Below, piece by piece: positions 46,785 through 54,863 of a stretch of DNA of 60,155 nucleotides. Numbering within the stretch: position 1 is the first letter of the stretch; each line of letters starts with the position of its first letter. Position numbers and translations under genes: made by a program. This DNA is from Mycobacterium sp. E796. GTDB taxonomy: Bacteria > Actinomycetota > Actinomycetes > Mycobacteriales > Mycobacteriaceae. The notes under the pieces are model-generated. The model was not told the DNA's origin. It saw only the letters and a program-made list of their open reading frames with translations, and ran no database searches. The DNA lies in assembly GCF_001672815.1 (NCBI RefSeq), contig NZ_LZKK01000165.1, positions 1 through 60,155 on the forward strand, written 5' to 3'.

Positions 46785-49181
46785 ATGAGCAGGTTCAACT
46801 ACGTTCGCTTCTTCGAAGAGATCGGCATCGACGACGTGCCGCTGGTCGGCGGCAAGAACGCCTCGCTCGGCGAGATGTTCCAGAAGCTCTCCGGGCAGGG
46901 CGTCCGCGTCCCGCACGGATTCGCCACCACCTCGGCCGCCTACCGACACATGTTGGACCGCGCCGGCGCCTGGGACGCGCTGCACGCCGAGCTCGACGAC
47001 CTCGACCCCGACGACGTCGCCGAGTTGGCGCGCCGGGGCAAGCGGGCCCGTGAAATCGTCTACGGCGCAGGGCTTCCGGAAGACCTGGCCGCCGAGATCG
47101 TGGCCGCCTACCGCCTGCTTCAACAGGAGTACGGCGAGGACGTCAGCCTCGCGGTGCGAAGCTCGGCGACCGCCGAGGACCTGCCGACGGCCAGCTTCGC
47201 CGGCCAGCAGGAGACGTTCCTGAACATCACCGGCGCCGAGAGCCTGCTCGACGCGTGCCGCCGCTGCTTCGCCAGCCTGTTCACCGACCGGGCCATCCAC
47301 TACCGCATCGACCAGGGCTTCGACCACTTCAAGGTCTCGCTGTCGATCGGCATCATGAAGATGGTGCGCTCCGACCTCGCCTCGTCGGGCGTGATGTTCA
47401 CCATCGACACCGAATCGGGCTTCAACGACGTCGTTTTCGTGACGGGCGCCTACGGTCTGGGCGAGAACGTGGTCCAGGGGGCCGTCGACCCCGACGAGTT
47501 CTACGTCCACAAGCCGACCTATCAGGCCGGCCACCGCGCCGTGCTGCGCCGCCTGGTCGGCGACAAGGCGGTGAAGATGGTCTTCGTCGAGGGCGGCACC
47601 AAGCAGACCACCCGCAACATCCCCACGCCGAAGGCCGACCGCACCCGCTTCTGCGTCACCGATGACGACGTCCTCGAGCTGGCCGGCTACGCCTGCACCA
47701 TCGAGCGGCACTACGGGCGCCCGATGGACATCGAGTGGGCCAAGGACGGCCTCGACGGGCGGCTCTACATCGTCCAGGCCCGCCCCGAAACGGCGGCCTC
47801 CCAACGCAGTTCGACGATGGTGGAGACCTATGTGCTCGAGGGAAGGGGCGAGATCCTTACCGAGGGCCGCTCCGTCGGCGAGAAGGTCGCGTCGGGCACG
47901 ACCAAGCTGATCGACAACCTCGAGCACCTGTCCGACTTCCAGCCCGGCCAGGTGCTGGTCGCCGACACCACCACACCGGACTGGGAGCCGGTGATGAAGA
48001 TCGCCGCCGCGATCGTCACCAACCGCGGCGGGCGCACCTGCCACGCCGCGATCATCGCGCGCGAACTGGGCATCCCGGCCGTGGTCGGCGCGGGCGACGC
48101 CACCACGAGCATCCCGAACGGTGAAGTGGTCACGGTGTCCTGCGTCGAGGGCGACACCGGGCGCGTGTACCGCGGCGAGGTGGGTTTCCACGTCGATCGC
48201 ACCGAAGTGGCCGGCCTGGCGCGTCCGCGGACCCAGATCATGGTCAACCTCGGCAACCCCGACCTCGCGTTCAAGACGTCGTTCTTGCCGAATGACGGTG
48301 TGGGACTTGCGCGGATGGAGTTCATCGTCAGCGAATACATCAAGGTGCACCCGCTGGCGCTGCTGCACCCCGAAAAGGTCGGCGACGCCGAGGCTTTGCG
48401 CACGATCGAACGACTCACCCGCGGCTACCCCGACGGCGGCGCATTCTTCGTGGAGCGCCTCTCCGAGGGAATCGGCACCATCGCGGCCGCGTTCTGGCCC
48501 AAGCCCGTCGTGGTCCGGATGTCGGACTTCAAGACCAACGAATACGCCAGCCTGATCGGGGGCAGCGCGTTCGAGCCGATCGAGAGCAATCCGATGATCG
48601 GGTTCCGCGGGGCCTCGCGCTACGCCCACCCGGCCTACGCCGAGGGTTTCGCGCTGGAATGTCGCGCGATGAAACGGGTGCGCGAGGACATGGGCCTGAC
48701 GAACGTCATCATCATGCTCCCGTTCGTGCGCCGGGTAACCGAGGCGGACCTGGTGCTGCAGACCATGGCCGACCTCGGCCTGCAGCGCGGCCAGAACGGG
48801 CTCCAGGTGTACGCGATGTGTGAGATCCCGAACAACGTGATCCTGCTCGATCAGTTCGCCAAACGCTTCGACGGCTTCTCCATCGGTTCGAACGACCTGA
48901 CCCAGCTCACCCTCGGCGTCGACCGCGACAGCGAGATCGTGGCCTTCGACTACGACGAGCGCGACGAGGGAGTCAAGGAGATGATCCGCCTGGCCGTGGA
49001 AGGCTGCCGCCGCAACGGAATCCACTCGGGGCTGTGCGGGCAGGCGCCGTCGGACTACCCGGACATGGCCGAGTTCCTGGTCCGCATCGGCATCGACTCG
49101 ATCAGCCTGAACCCAGACGTGGTGGTGAAGACCACCCATCAGATCCTCGAGCTGGAGCGCCAGGCGGTGCCGCTGCAGTGA
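46785..49181 (+). CDS. ppsA: Phosphoenolpyruvate synthase
   Basis: A 798-residue enzyme that makes PEP from pyruvate and ATP, feeding gluconeogenesis. The ATP-grasp N-domain has VGGKNASLGEM and LAVRSSATAEDLPTASFAGQ. The phosphohistidine domain has catalytic His420 (GGRTCHAAIIARELG; E. coli PpsA His421). The C-terminal PEP-binding barrel includes GSNDLTQLTLGVDRDS and the catalytic Cys in SGLCGQAPSD. ATG 46785 is used, not GTG 46776. DosR-like boxes and the divergent WS/DGAT gene suggest a role in hypoxia or dormancy. The long antisense ORF across it is a shadow. Confidence 0.96.
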   Translation: MSRFNYVRFFEEIGIDDVPLVGGKNASLGEMFQKLSGQGVRVPHGFATTSAAYRHMLDRAGAWDALHAELDDLDPDDVAELARRGKRAREIVYGAGLPEDLAAEIVAAYRLLQQEYGEDVSLAVRSSATAEDLPTASFAGQQETFLNITGAESLLDACRRCFASLFTDRAIHYRIDQGFDHFKVSLSIGIMKMVRSDLASSGVMFTIDTESGFNDVVFVTGAYGLGENVVQGAVDPDEFYVHKPTYQAGHRAVLRRLVGDKAVKMVFVEGGTKQTTRNIPTPKADRTRFCVTDDDVLELAGYACTIERHYGRPMDIEWAKDGLDGRLYIVQARPETAASQRSSTMVETYVLEGRGEILTEGRSVGEKVASGTTKLIDNLEHLSDFQPGQVLVADTTTPDWEPVMKIAAAIVTNRGGRTCHAAIIARELGIPAVVGAGDATTSIPNGEVVTVSCVEGDTGRVYRGEVGFHVDRTEVAGLARPRTQIMVNLGNPDLAFKTSFLPNDGVGLARMEFIVSEYIKVHPLALLHPEKVGDAEALRTIERLTRGYPDGGAFFVERLSEGIGTIAAAFWPKPVVVRMSDFKTNEYASLIGGSAFEPIESNPMIGFRGASRYAHPAYAEGFALECRAMKRVREDMGLTNVIIMLPFVRRVTEADLVLQTMADLGLQRGQNGLQVYAMCEIPNNVILLDQFAKRFDGFSIGSNDLTQLTLGVDRDSEIVAFDYDERDEGVKEMIRLAVEGCRRNGIHSGLCGQAPSDYPDMAEFLVRIGIDSISLNPDVVVKTTHQILELERQAVPLQ

Positions 49182-49242
49182 CTTTTCGCCGAGATCTCCG
49201 TAAGCCGAGCGCCACGCTGGCGCGACGCTCGTGGTGATGTGA

Positions 49243-50121
49243 TTACCGCAGCGGCGGCTGGCGATACAGCGCCGCACCGGCGGTGACGCCCGCGCCGGCG
49301 GCGACGAAAAGCACCCGGGCACCGGCCGGGAAGTTTTCGGCCGCCGGTTCGAACGCGGCGGCCAGGGCGGCCGTGTGCATGCGGTGATCGGCTGCGACGC
49401 AGACCTTTTCGCGCGGCACCCCGAGCAGCTGGCTCAGCGCCGCGCGGTACTCGGGCCGGGCCGGGGCGGCGACGATCAGCTCGACGTCGTCCAACCGCGT
49501 GGCTTGCGCGTCCAGGCACGCGCGCACGGCCGCGGCGGCCGCCGCGGCGAACCGGTCGTCCATGTCGGCGCAGTGGTTGAAGCGCAACACATTTCGCGCG
49601 TCGGCGAACCCGACCGTCGCCGAGAAAGCCTCTGCGTCCTCGGTATTGACCCAGGACACGCGGCTCAACCCGTAGTCGTCGTCGGTCCAGCGGCACAGCA
49701 GGGCCGCACCGGCGGCTGAGAACGGAAAGTGCTCGCTCATCCCGTGACCAGGGTCGGCGTCGCTGGCCACCACGAGCGCGCGGTCGATGCTGCGTGACCG
49801 CAAGAACCCGTCGACGATCTGCAGTCCGGTCAGGACCCCGCACGCCCCGTTGGCGATGTCGAACGAGAAGGTGCCGTGCGCCCCGGCGTGGGGATCCTCC
49901 GGATTGGCCCCGATGTCGTCCTGAATCAGCGCGGCCAGCGCCGGCTCCCCCAGGTTGCGATCCCGGTAGATCCCCGCATTGACAACGAGATCCAGCTCGT
50001 CGGGACCGCACCCGGCCCGGTGCAGGCAGTCCTTGGCGGCGGTCACCGCGAGGTGCAGCGCGCTGTGGCGGCCACGCAGGTGCGGGCGTGCGACGTCTAC
50101 TCGATCAATGACCGTGCCCAT
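49243..50121 (-). CDS. KAS III-like ketosynthase, short form
   Basis: A 292-residue thiolase-fold protein like beta-ketoacyl synthase III but about 30 residues shorter than usual. The nucleophile Cys94 is in FDIANGACGVLTGL. A His-containing segment follows (CVAADHRMHTAALAAAF), but the usual GNxS Asn motif is not clear. It may act as a partner of the full-length synthase just upstream, with which it overlaps by 17 bp. The pair is in the same operon as an Acg-like nitroreductase. Confidence 0.85.
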   Translation of the reverse strand: MGTVIDRVDVARPHLRGRHSALHLAVTAAKDCLHRAGCGPDELDLVVNAGIYRDRNLGEPALAALIQDDIGANPEDPHAGAHGTFSFDIANGACGVLTGLQIVDGFLRSRSIDRALVVASDADPGHGMSEHFPFSAAGAALLCRWTDDDYGLSRVSWVNTEDAEAFSATVGFADARNVLRFNHCADMDDRFAAAAAAAVRACLDAQATRLDDVELIVAAPARPEYRAALSQLLGVPREKVCVAADHRMHTAALAAAFEPAAENFPAGARVLFVAAGAGVTAGAALYRQPPLR

Positions 50122-51208
50122 AGCGATTCACCAAATCCTCATCCAGGGTGAGCAGGACGACGCCGATCTCCAATCCGGAGGCCAGCGCGAGCAACGCGAC
50201 CCGCTCGCCGGGCCGGATGTTTCCGGCCTCGAGTTCCTCGACGAGCGCCACGGTGTGGGTCGTCGACGCCGTGTTGCCGTACCGGTCGACGGTGATCACC
50301 GCGTCGTGGCGCGGACTGTCGCCGAACGCCTCCGACATGCGCTTCATTCCCTTGCGGATGGCCCGCGCCGAGGTCTGGTGGGTGATCACGTGATCGATAT
50401 CGTGAATCGAAAGGCCCACCGCGTCAAGCACTTCGCTCAACAGCAGCGGGGTGTTCGAGATCGCGGCCTTCTGGATGGCGCGGGAGTTGGTGAACATCCG
50501 CGCGCCCGGGTCGTGCCCCTCCGGATAGGCCAGGCACAGCCGGCTGTAGTCGGCCACGGTGGTGAACCCGGCCAGGCCGATGCCCGCGGAGCCCGCCGGG
50601 GCCCGCTCCAGCAGGAGGGCCGCACCGGCGTCGCCCAGGGTCAGGCAGGCGAGTTCCTTGCTCATGATGTTGCGGATGTGGCGGGCGGCGTTGTGGCTCA
50701 GTTGTGAGATGTACTCACCGCTGACGACCAGCCCGCGCTCGATGATGCCCTGCCGGATCCAATTGTTCAAAATGGTTACCCCGGTGAGCATCCCGGCGCA
50801 CGCGTTGGAGACGTCGAAGGTCATCGCCTGGGACGCACCGATCGCGCGGGCCACCGCGCTGCTCATGGTCGGCTCGAGCCACTGGGTCAGGCCGCCGCGA
50901 AACTTCGTGATGCTGCAGCTGATCACCACGTCGAGCGCGGCGGGGTCCTGTCGGGCGGTGGCCAGAGCGTTCAGCGCCGCCGACGTGGCCAGGCTGTAGG
51001 AATCCTCGTCGCCCACCGATACCCGGCGCTCGTGGATCCCGGTGAGCCGTTCCAGGTCGATGTGGGTGCGGTGGCGGGTGGTCGCCATCAATTCGTCGGT
51101 GGTGAGCCGGGTTTCGGGCAGCTGTCGCCCGGCGCCAGCCAGCCGGGCGACGAACGGCGCCGAAACGCCCTCCCCGGCGGTCTCCATCACCAGCCAGTGC
51201 CGAGCCAT
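50105..51208 (-). CDS. KAS III-like 3-oxoacyl-ACP synthase
   Basis: A 367-residue full-length KAS III. The triad is intact: Cys137 in VSNACAGMLTG, His in VITHQTSARAI and Asn in YGNTASTTH. KAS III enzymes condense acyl-CoA with malonyl-ACP; OleA-type relatives make long ketones. ATG 51208 has GGAGG 8 bases upstream. It lies 15 bp after the nitroreductase gene and overlaps the short KAS III gene. The likely product is a lipid made in dormancy, but this is inferred from context. Confidence 0.88.
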   Translation of the reverse strand: MARHWLVMETAGEGVSAPFVARLAGAGRQLPETRLTTDELMATTRHRTHIDLERLTGIHERRVSVGDEDSYSLATSAALNALATARQDPAALDVVISCSITKFRGGLTQWLEPTMSSAVARAIGASQAMTFDVSNACAGMLTGVTILNNWIRQGIIERGLVVSGEYISQLSHNAARHIRNIMSKELACLTLGDAGAALLLERAPAGSAGIGLAGFTTVADYSRLCLAYPEGHDPGARMFTNSRAIQKAAISNTPLLLSEVLDAVGLSIHDIDHVITHQTSARAIRKGMKRMSEAFGDSPRHDAVITVDRYGNTASTTHTVALVEELEAGNIRPGERVALLALASGLEIGVVLLTLDEDLVNRYGHGH

Positions 51209-51223
51209 CGGCGCCACCTCCTT

Positions 51224-52228
51224 TCAGTCCCCTCGCGGGTCGCTTCGAAACTTGAGGACCTCGGTCACCAGCCGCCGGGCGGTCGGCTCGACGTGGTGGC
51301 CGTTCGGAGCGGGCTTGCCGACCCGGATCAGCAGCTGTGGCTGGCCGGCGGACCCGGTGATCTGCGCGATGATGTGGCGGCTCATCGCCATCTCGGTCAT
51401 GTGGGTCAGCGTGCAGGTGGCCAGGTCGGCCAGCGTGCACTCGAGCAACACCGCCGACAGCGCCTCGCCGCAGTGCAGCACGTCCTGCTGGGTGTCGCCG
51501 TGATGGGTGGACAGCACGACGATCTTCGAGTGGTCGTGGTCCACGCCGGCGCCGCGGTGGCCCCCGCCCGCCGGCGGGAACGTCCGGGCCACGTCGACCT
51601 GGGCGGCCTCCGTGCTGGACACCAGCGAGCTTTCCGGCACGTGGCTGGCGTCCGACTCGAACGGTGACGTCCACCAACGCAATTCGGACAGATAGGCGGT
51701 GTCGTGGCGCCGCAGCTGCTCGGTGAGCGCGGACGCCTCCGCCAGGGTTGGCCGCGCGTCGTCGGGCACCACGTCGAGCAGCACGTCGTGCGGATGGACC
51801 GCGAGGCGCAGCGCCGCCTCCACCACCGGCCAACCGGTGGGGGCGGCGAACGGCAGCCGGTCGGTGCGGCGGCGGCGGATCGCCTCGGCGCGCAGCTGCT
51901 GCGCCTCCGTCACGCCGTCGGCGGGCCGGAACTCGATCGTGGCGAGGTGGGCCGGCTCGCTGGGGTCCGGGAACCGCTCGGTGGTGCTGTCCCAGCCGGC
52001 CGCGGCCATCGCGACCCGGAGGTGGTCGAGCACCGCGCCGCAGCTCAACGTCAGCTCCCGGCCGGTGCGGTCGGTGGCGTGCATCATCCGACCGGGGTCG
52101 GCCCACAGCTGCAGCCGCGCGCCCTCGACCACCCACTTCCAGGGCTGGCTGTTGTGCAGCGAAGGCGCCCGGCTCGCCAGCATCACGGCGTCCCGGATGA
52201 CGTCGGAATCCGGCGCTTTCAACAGCAT
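51224..52228 (-). CDS. Acg-family nitroreductase-like protein
   Basis: A 334-residue protein of the Acg/Rv3131 family, FMN-binding nitroreductase relatives found in the DosR regulon. N-terminal LASRAPSLHNSQPWKWVVEG is the family signature. The C-terminal half has LLECTLADLATCTLTHMTE and a GxPQLLIRVGKP segment near the end. The start ATG 52228 has GGAG 8 bases upstream; ATG 52264 has no such site. It heads the operon with both KAS III genes. A DosR-like box is 61 bp upstream. Acg proteins seem to bind flavin without clear catalysis. Confidence 0.9.
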   Translation of the reverse strand: MLLKAPDSDVIRDAVMLASRAPSLHNSQPWKWVVEGARLQLWADPGRMMHATDRTGRELTLSCGAVLDHLRVAMAAAGWDSTTERFPDPSEPAHLATIEFRPADGVTEAQQLRAEAIRRRRTDRLPFAAPTGWPVVEAALRLAVHPHDVLLDVVPDDARPTLAEASALTEQLRRHDTAYLSELRWWTSPFESDASHVPESSLVSSTEAAQVDVARTFPPAGGGHRGAGVDHDHSKIVVLSTHHGDTQQDVLHCGEALSAVLLECTLADLATCTLTHMTEMAMSRHIIAQITGSAGQPQLLIRVGKPAPNGHHVEPTARRLVTEVLKFRSDPRGD

Positions 52229-52288
52229 CTCAACCACTCCGCTCAAGTCTCTCGAACTGACCATAGGGACGTGGTTCGCATTGCTGAC

Positions 52289-52305
52289 AGGGCCGTTGGT
52301 CCCCT
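52289..52305 (-). promoter_or_regulatory. DosR-like box upstream of the Acg/KAS III operon
   Basis: Minus strand TAGGGGACCAACGGCCC matches 13 of 17 DosR consensus positions and fits the looser GGGWC-N4-GNCCC form. It sits 61 bp before the nitroreductase start. Confidence 0.5.
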
Positions 52306-52338
52306 ACGACCGGGGCGTTCGACTCCTGGGATCGGGGC

Positions 52339-53811
52339 CTAAACCGCTCGGCGCCAGGCGTCGACGGCCTCGCGCGCCGAGTCCTCGACGGCCCCTGAGG
52401 TGTCGATGCGGCGCGCGGTGTCCCAACCGGCGCGCTCGGCGGCCATCGCCGCGGCGATCTCCGGAGTCACCTCGGAATTGCCCGGCCGCCGGGTGGTGAT
52501 TCGCCCGGCCGCCGTGTCGAGGGTCGACGAGCACATGAGTTCGACCGTCGCCGAGTGCGTTTCGGACGCGAGGCGGTGGGCCCGCGCGCGCAGCTCCGGG
52601 TTCCGCCAGGTGCCGTCGACGATCACCGATTGCCCGTCGCCCAGCAACGATCGCGCCCGTCGCAGCGCGGTCTCGTACACCACCGCGACGTTGTCCGGAC
52701 TGTAGAGTCCCTGATCCAGGACGCCGGCTTCCCCCTCGATGGTGCCGGAGTCCCGCAGTTCGCGGCGCACGTCATCGGTCGAGATGACCCGGGCCCCAGT
52801 CCGTTCGGCGAGCGCGCGGGCGACGGTCGATTTGCCAGTGCCGGGGTTTCCGCCGACCAGAACCAAGCGCACCGCGCCGCTGCGTAGGTGCTCGTCGGCG
52901 ATCGCGAGGTGCCGGGCGGCGTCGTCGGCGGCCTCCCGCTTGCCCTGGGACAGTCGCACGCAGTCGGTCTTCGCCCGCACCACCGCGCGGTAGGCGACAT
53001 AGAAGTGCGCGAGCGCCGGCGGCGCCTCCCGCGCCGCATGGGCGGCATAGCGTCGCAGGAAATGCTTGCCCAGGTCCTCGCGGCCGAGGAACTCGAGGTC
53101 CATGGCGAGGAAGGCGGCGTCGTCGACGCAGTCGACGTAGCGAAGTTTGTCGTCGAACTCCAGGCAATCGAGCAGCGCCGGCTCGTCCTGGCCGCAGAAG
53201 ATGTCGTCGGCGAGCAGATCGCCGTGGCCGTCGACGATCAGCCTATCCTCGACGCGGCGCCGGAACAGGGGTTCGCGGCCCGCGATGAATTCGGTTGCGA
53301 GCCGCCGGATTCGCGACAGCACCTCGGCGGGCAGCGTGTCCGTGTAGCGGTCCAGTTCCACCAGGTTGTCGCGCCAGCGCTTCTCGATCGCGGCCGACTC
53401 GCCCTGCGCGTCGATCGCCGGGCCGCGCTCGGCGCGCTCGTGAAAGCGGGCCAGCACCGCGGCGATCGTGTCGAGCAGCCCTCCCACCGAGCCGTCGGTG
53501 TCGCGGCGCGCGATGGACGCCAGCCGGTCCTCGTCGCGGTAGCGGCGCATGACGACGATCGGTTCGGCCGGGCCGCCGCCCGGATCGGACAGCTGGGCGA
53601 CCCCGAGGTAGCTATCGGGCGACAGCCGGCGGTTGAGCTCGACCTCGCGGCGGCACGCGAGCTCGCGCCGCTCCGGCGTGCGAAAGTCGAGAAAGTCGGT
53701 CAGCACCGGCTTCTTGGCCTTGAACGCCCGGTCACCGGCGAGCACGACTACGCCCGTGTGGGTTTCGTGCACATCGACGTAGGGGACATACGGCGCCGGG
53801 GTGTTGGTCAC
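52339..53811 (-). CDS. Phosphotransferase-AAA kinase fusion, Rv2004c-like
   Basis: A 490-residue two-domain protein. Residues 1-310 resemble aminoglycoside phosphotransferase-like kinases (YVDVHETHTGVVVLAGDRAFKAKKP; DGHGDLLADDIFCGQDE, the APH loop with His and Asp). Residues 315-490 are a P-loop kinase (LVLVGGNPGTGKSTVARALA; VISTDDVRREL). This is the layout of M. tuberculosis Rv2004c, a DosR-regulon gene. It follows the USP gene by 38 bp and is probably in its operon. Substrates of either domain are unknown. Confidence 0.88.
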   Translation of the reverse strand: MTNTPAPYVPYVDVHETHTGVVVLAGDRAFKAKKPVLTDFLDFRTPERRELACRREVELNRRLSPDSYLGVAQLSDPGGGPAEPIVVMRRYRDEDRLASIARRDTDGSVGGLLDTIAAVLARFHERAERGPAIDAQGESAAIEKRWRDNLVELDRYTDTLPAEVLSRIRRLATEFIAGREPLFRRRVEDRLIVDGHGDLLADDIFCGQDEPALLDCLEFDDKLRYVDCVDDAAFLAMDLEFLGREDLGKHFLRRYAAHAAREAPPALAHFYVAYRAVVRAKTDCVRLSQGKREAADDAARHLAIADEHLRSGAVRLVLVGGNPGTGKSTVARALAERTGARVISTDDVRRELRDSGTIEGEAGVLDQGLYSPDNVAVVYETALRRARSLLGDGQSVIVDGTWRNPELRARAHRLASETHSATVELMCSSTLDTAAGRITTRRPGNSEVTPEIAAAMAAERAGWDTARRIDTSGAVEDSAREAVDAWRRAV

Positions 53812-53849
53812 CGCCTAAGCCTCGCCGCCGCGGACCCCCGTGCCAAGTC

Positions 53850-54737
53850 TTAAGTGGGCCGCGCGACGATCACCGGCATCCGGACCGAGTGCACGACGGC
53901 GTTGCTGACCGAACCCAGCAGCGTCCGGGCGAGGCCGCCCCGGCCGTGGCTGCCGACGACGACCAGTTGGGCGGACTCCGATTTCTCGATCAACTGGCGG
54001 GCCGGCTGATCACACACGAGGAGTCGCTGCACCGTTACGTCCGGATAGCGTTCCTCCCAGCCGGCCAGCCCTTCGGCAAGGCTGCGCTCGGCTTCCGCCT
54101 TGACCACGGCCCAATCGAATCCGGGCAGCTCGAGCACCTGAACGTCGCTCCACGCGTGCAGCGCATGCAGGTCCACCCCGCGGCGGGAGGCCTCATCGAA
54201 CGCGATCTCCGTCGCGAGCTCGGAGGCGGGTGAGCCGTCGATGCCCAGCAGCACGGGAGCCTGCTGTGGGTGCGGCATCAACGGGTCTTCGTCTCGCACG
54301 ACGGCGACCGGGCACTTCGCGTGCCGCACGACGCTCGAACTGACCGAACCCAGCAGCGCCCGGCCCAGTGCTCCACGCCCGTTGCTGCCGACCACGATCA
54401 TCTCGGCCTCTTCGGACAGGTCGATCAGCGTCGGAACCGGTGGCGAGCACTTCAGTTCGCCGGTGATTGCGATCTTTTGGTCGCCCTTGACCGCGTCTTG
54501 GGCGATCTTGATCGCCTGCTCGAGGACCTGCTGTCCGTCCTCCTCCTGCCAAACCGCGACTCCGGCCGGAAGCGGTATCTGCGGGAACGTCGGCACGTAC
54601 GTGCTGTACATGTGCACCAAGGTCAACGGGACGTTCCGCATCGCCGCGTCGCGGGCCGCCCAGCAGACGGCGGCGTTCGATGCGGGCGACCCGTCGACTC
54701 CGGCGACGATGCCGTGGCGGTTCGTGGGTGTAGACAT
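53850..54737 (-). CDS. Tandem universal stress protein, Rv2005c-like
   Basis: A 295-residue protein with two USP domains, the same length as M. tuberculosis Rv2005c. Domain 1 ([17 protein letters not shown]) and domain 2 ([18 protein letters not shown]) each have an ATP loop: [20 protein letters not shown] and [20 protein letters not shown]. USPs bind ATP and are induced in hypoxia. ATG 54737 (MSTPTNRH) has GGGAG 7 bases upstream. The best DosR box in the window is 55 bp upstream. It is divergent from otsB1. Confidence 0.93.
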   Translation of the reverse strand: MSTPTNRHGIVAGVDGSPASNAAVCWAARDAAMRNVPLTLVHMYSTYVPTFPQIPLPAGVAVWQEEDGQQVLEQAIKIAQDAVKGDQKIAITGELKCSPPVPTLIDLSEEAEMIVVGSNGRGALGRALLGSVSSSVVRHAKCPVAVVRDEDPLMPHPQQAPVLLGIDGSPASELATEIAFDEASRRGVDLHALHAWSDVQVLELPGFDWAVVKAEAERSLAEGLAGWEERYPDVTVQRLLVCDQPARQLIEKSESAQLVVVGSHGRGGLARTLLGSVSNAVVHSVRMPVIVARPT

Positions 54738-54791
54738 CTTTTTCTCCCTTTGTCCGGAGAAAACGCTATTGGCCGAACCCTCGTCGATCAT

Positions 54792-54808
54792 GAGGCTTTA
54801 GTCCCCAA
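54792..54808 (-). promoter_or_regulatory. DosR box between the USP and otsB1 genes
   Basis: Minus strand TTGGGGACTAAAGCCTC matches 15 of 17 DosR consensus positions, including the first 13. Placed 55 bp before the USP start and also 56 bp before otsB1 on the other strand. Confidence 0.7.
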
Positions 54809-54821
54809 ACCCGTGGACATG

Positions 54822-54841
54822 AGGCCCCGTTGATGGGGCCT
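54822..54841. promoter_or_regulatory. Hairpin upstream of otsB1
   Basis: AGGCCCC (54822-54828), 6-base loop, GGGGCCT (54835-54841), 23 bp before the otsB1 start. It does not match a DosR box well, though it repeats the CATGAGGC bases found at the DosR box. It could affect message folding or be a weak second site. Confidence 0.35.
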
Positions 54842-54863
54842 GCGGAGTGGCATCGTCACAGGA

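Noticed and set aside
46677..49322. N-terminal 880 residues of a 1342-residue reverse ORF running through ppsA into WS/DGAT
   Set aside because: Antisense to PEP synthase with no domain; the WS/DGAT start is at 46676.
52325..52345. A TCGGGGCCTAA stretch like the DosR-like box at 46731
   Set aside because: It overlaps the stop of the Rv2004c-like gene and no gene lies downstream in its direction.
54822..54841. GGCCCC hairpin as a second DosR box
   Set aside because: It fails the GGGWC and GNCCC spacing; kept only as a hairpin.
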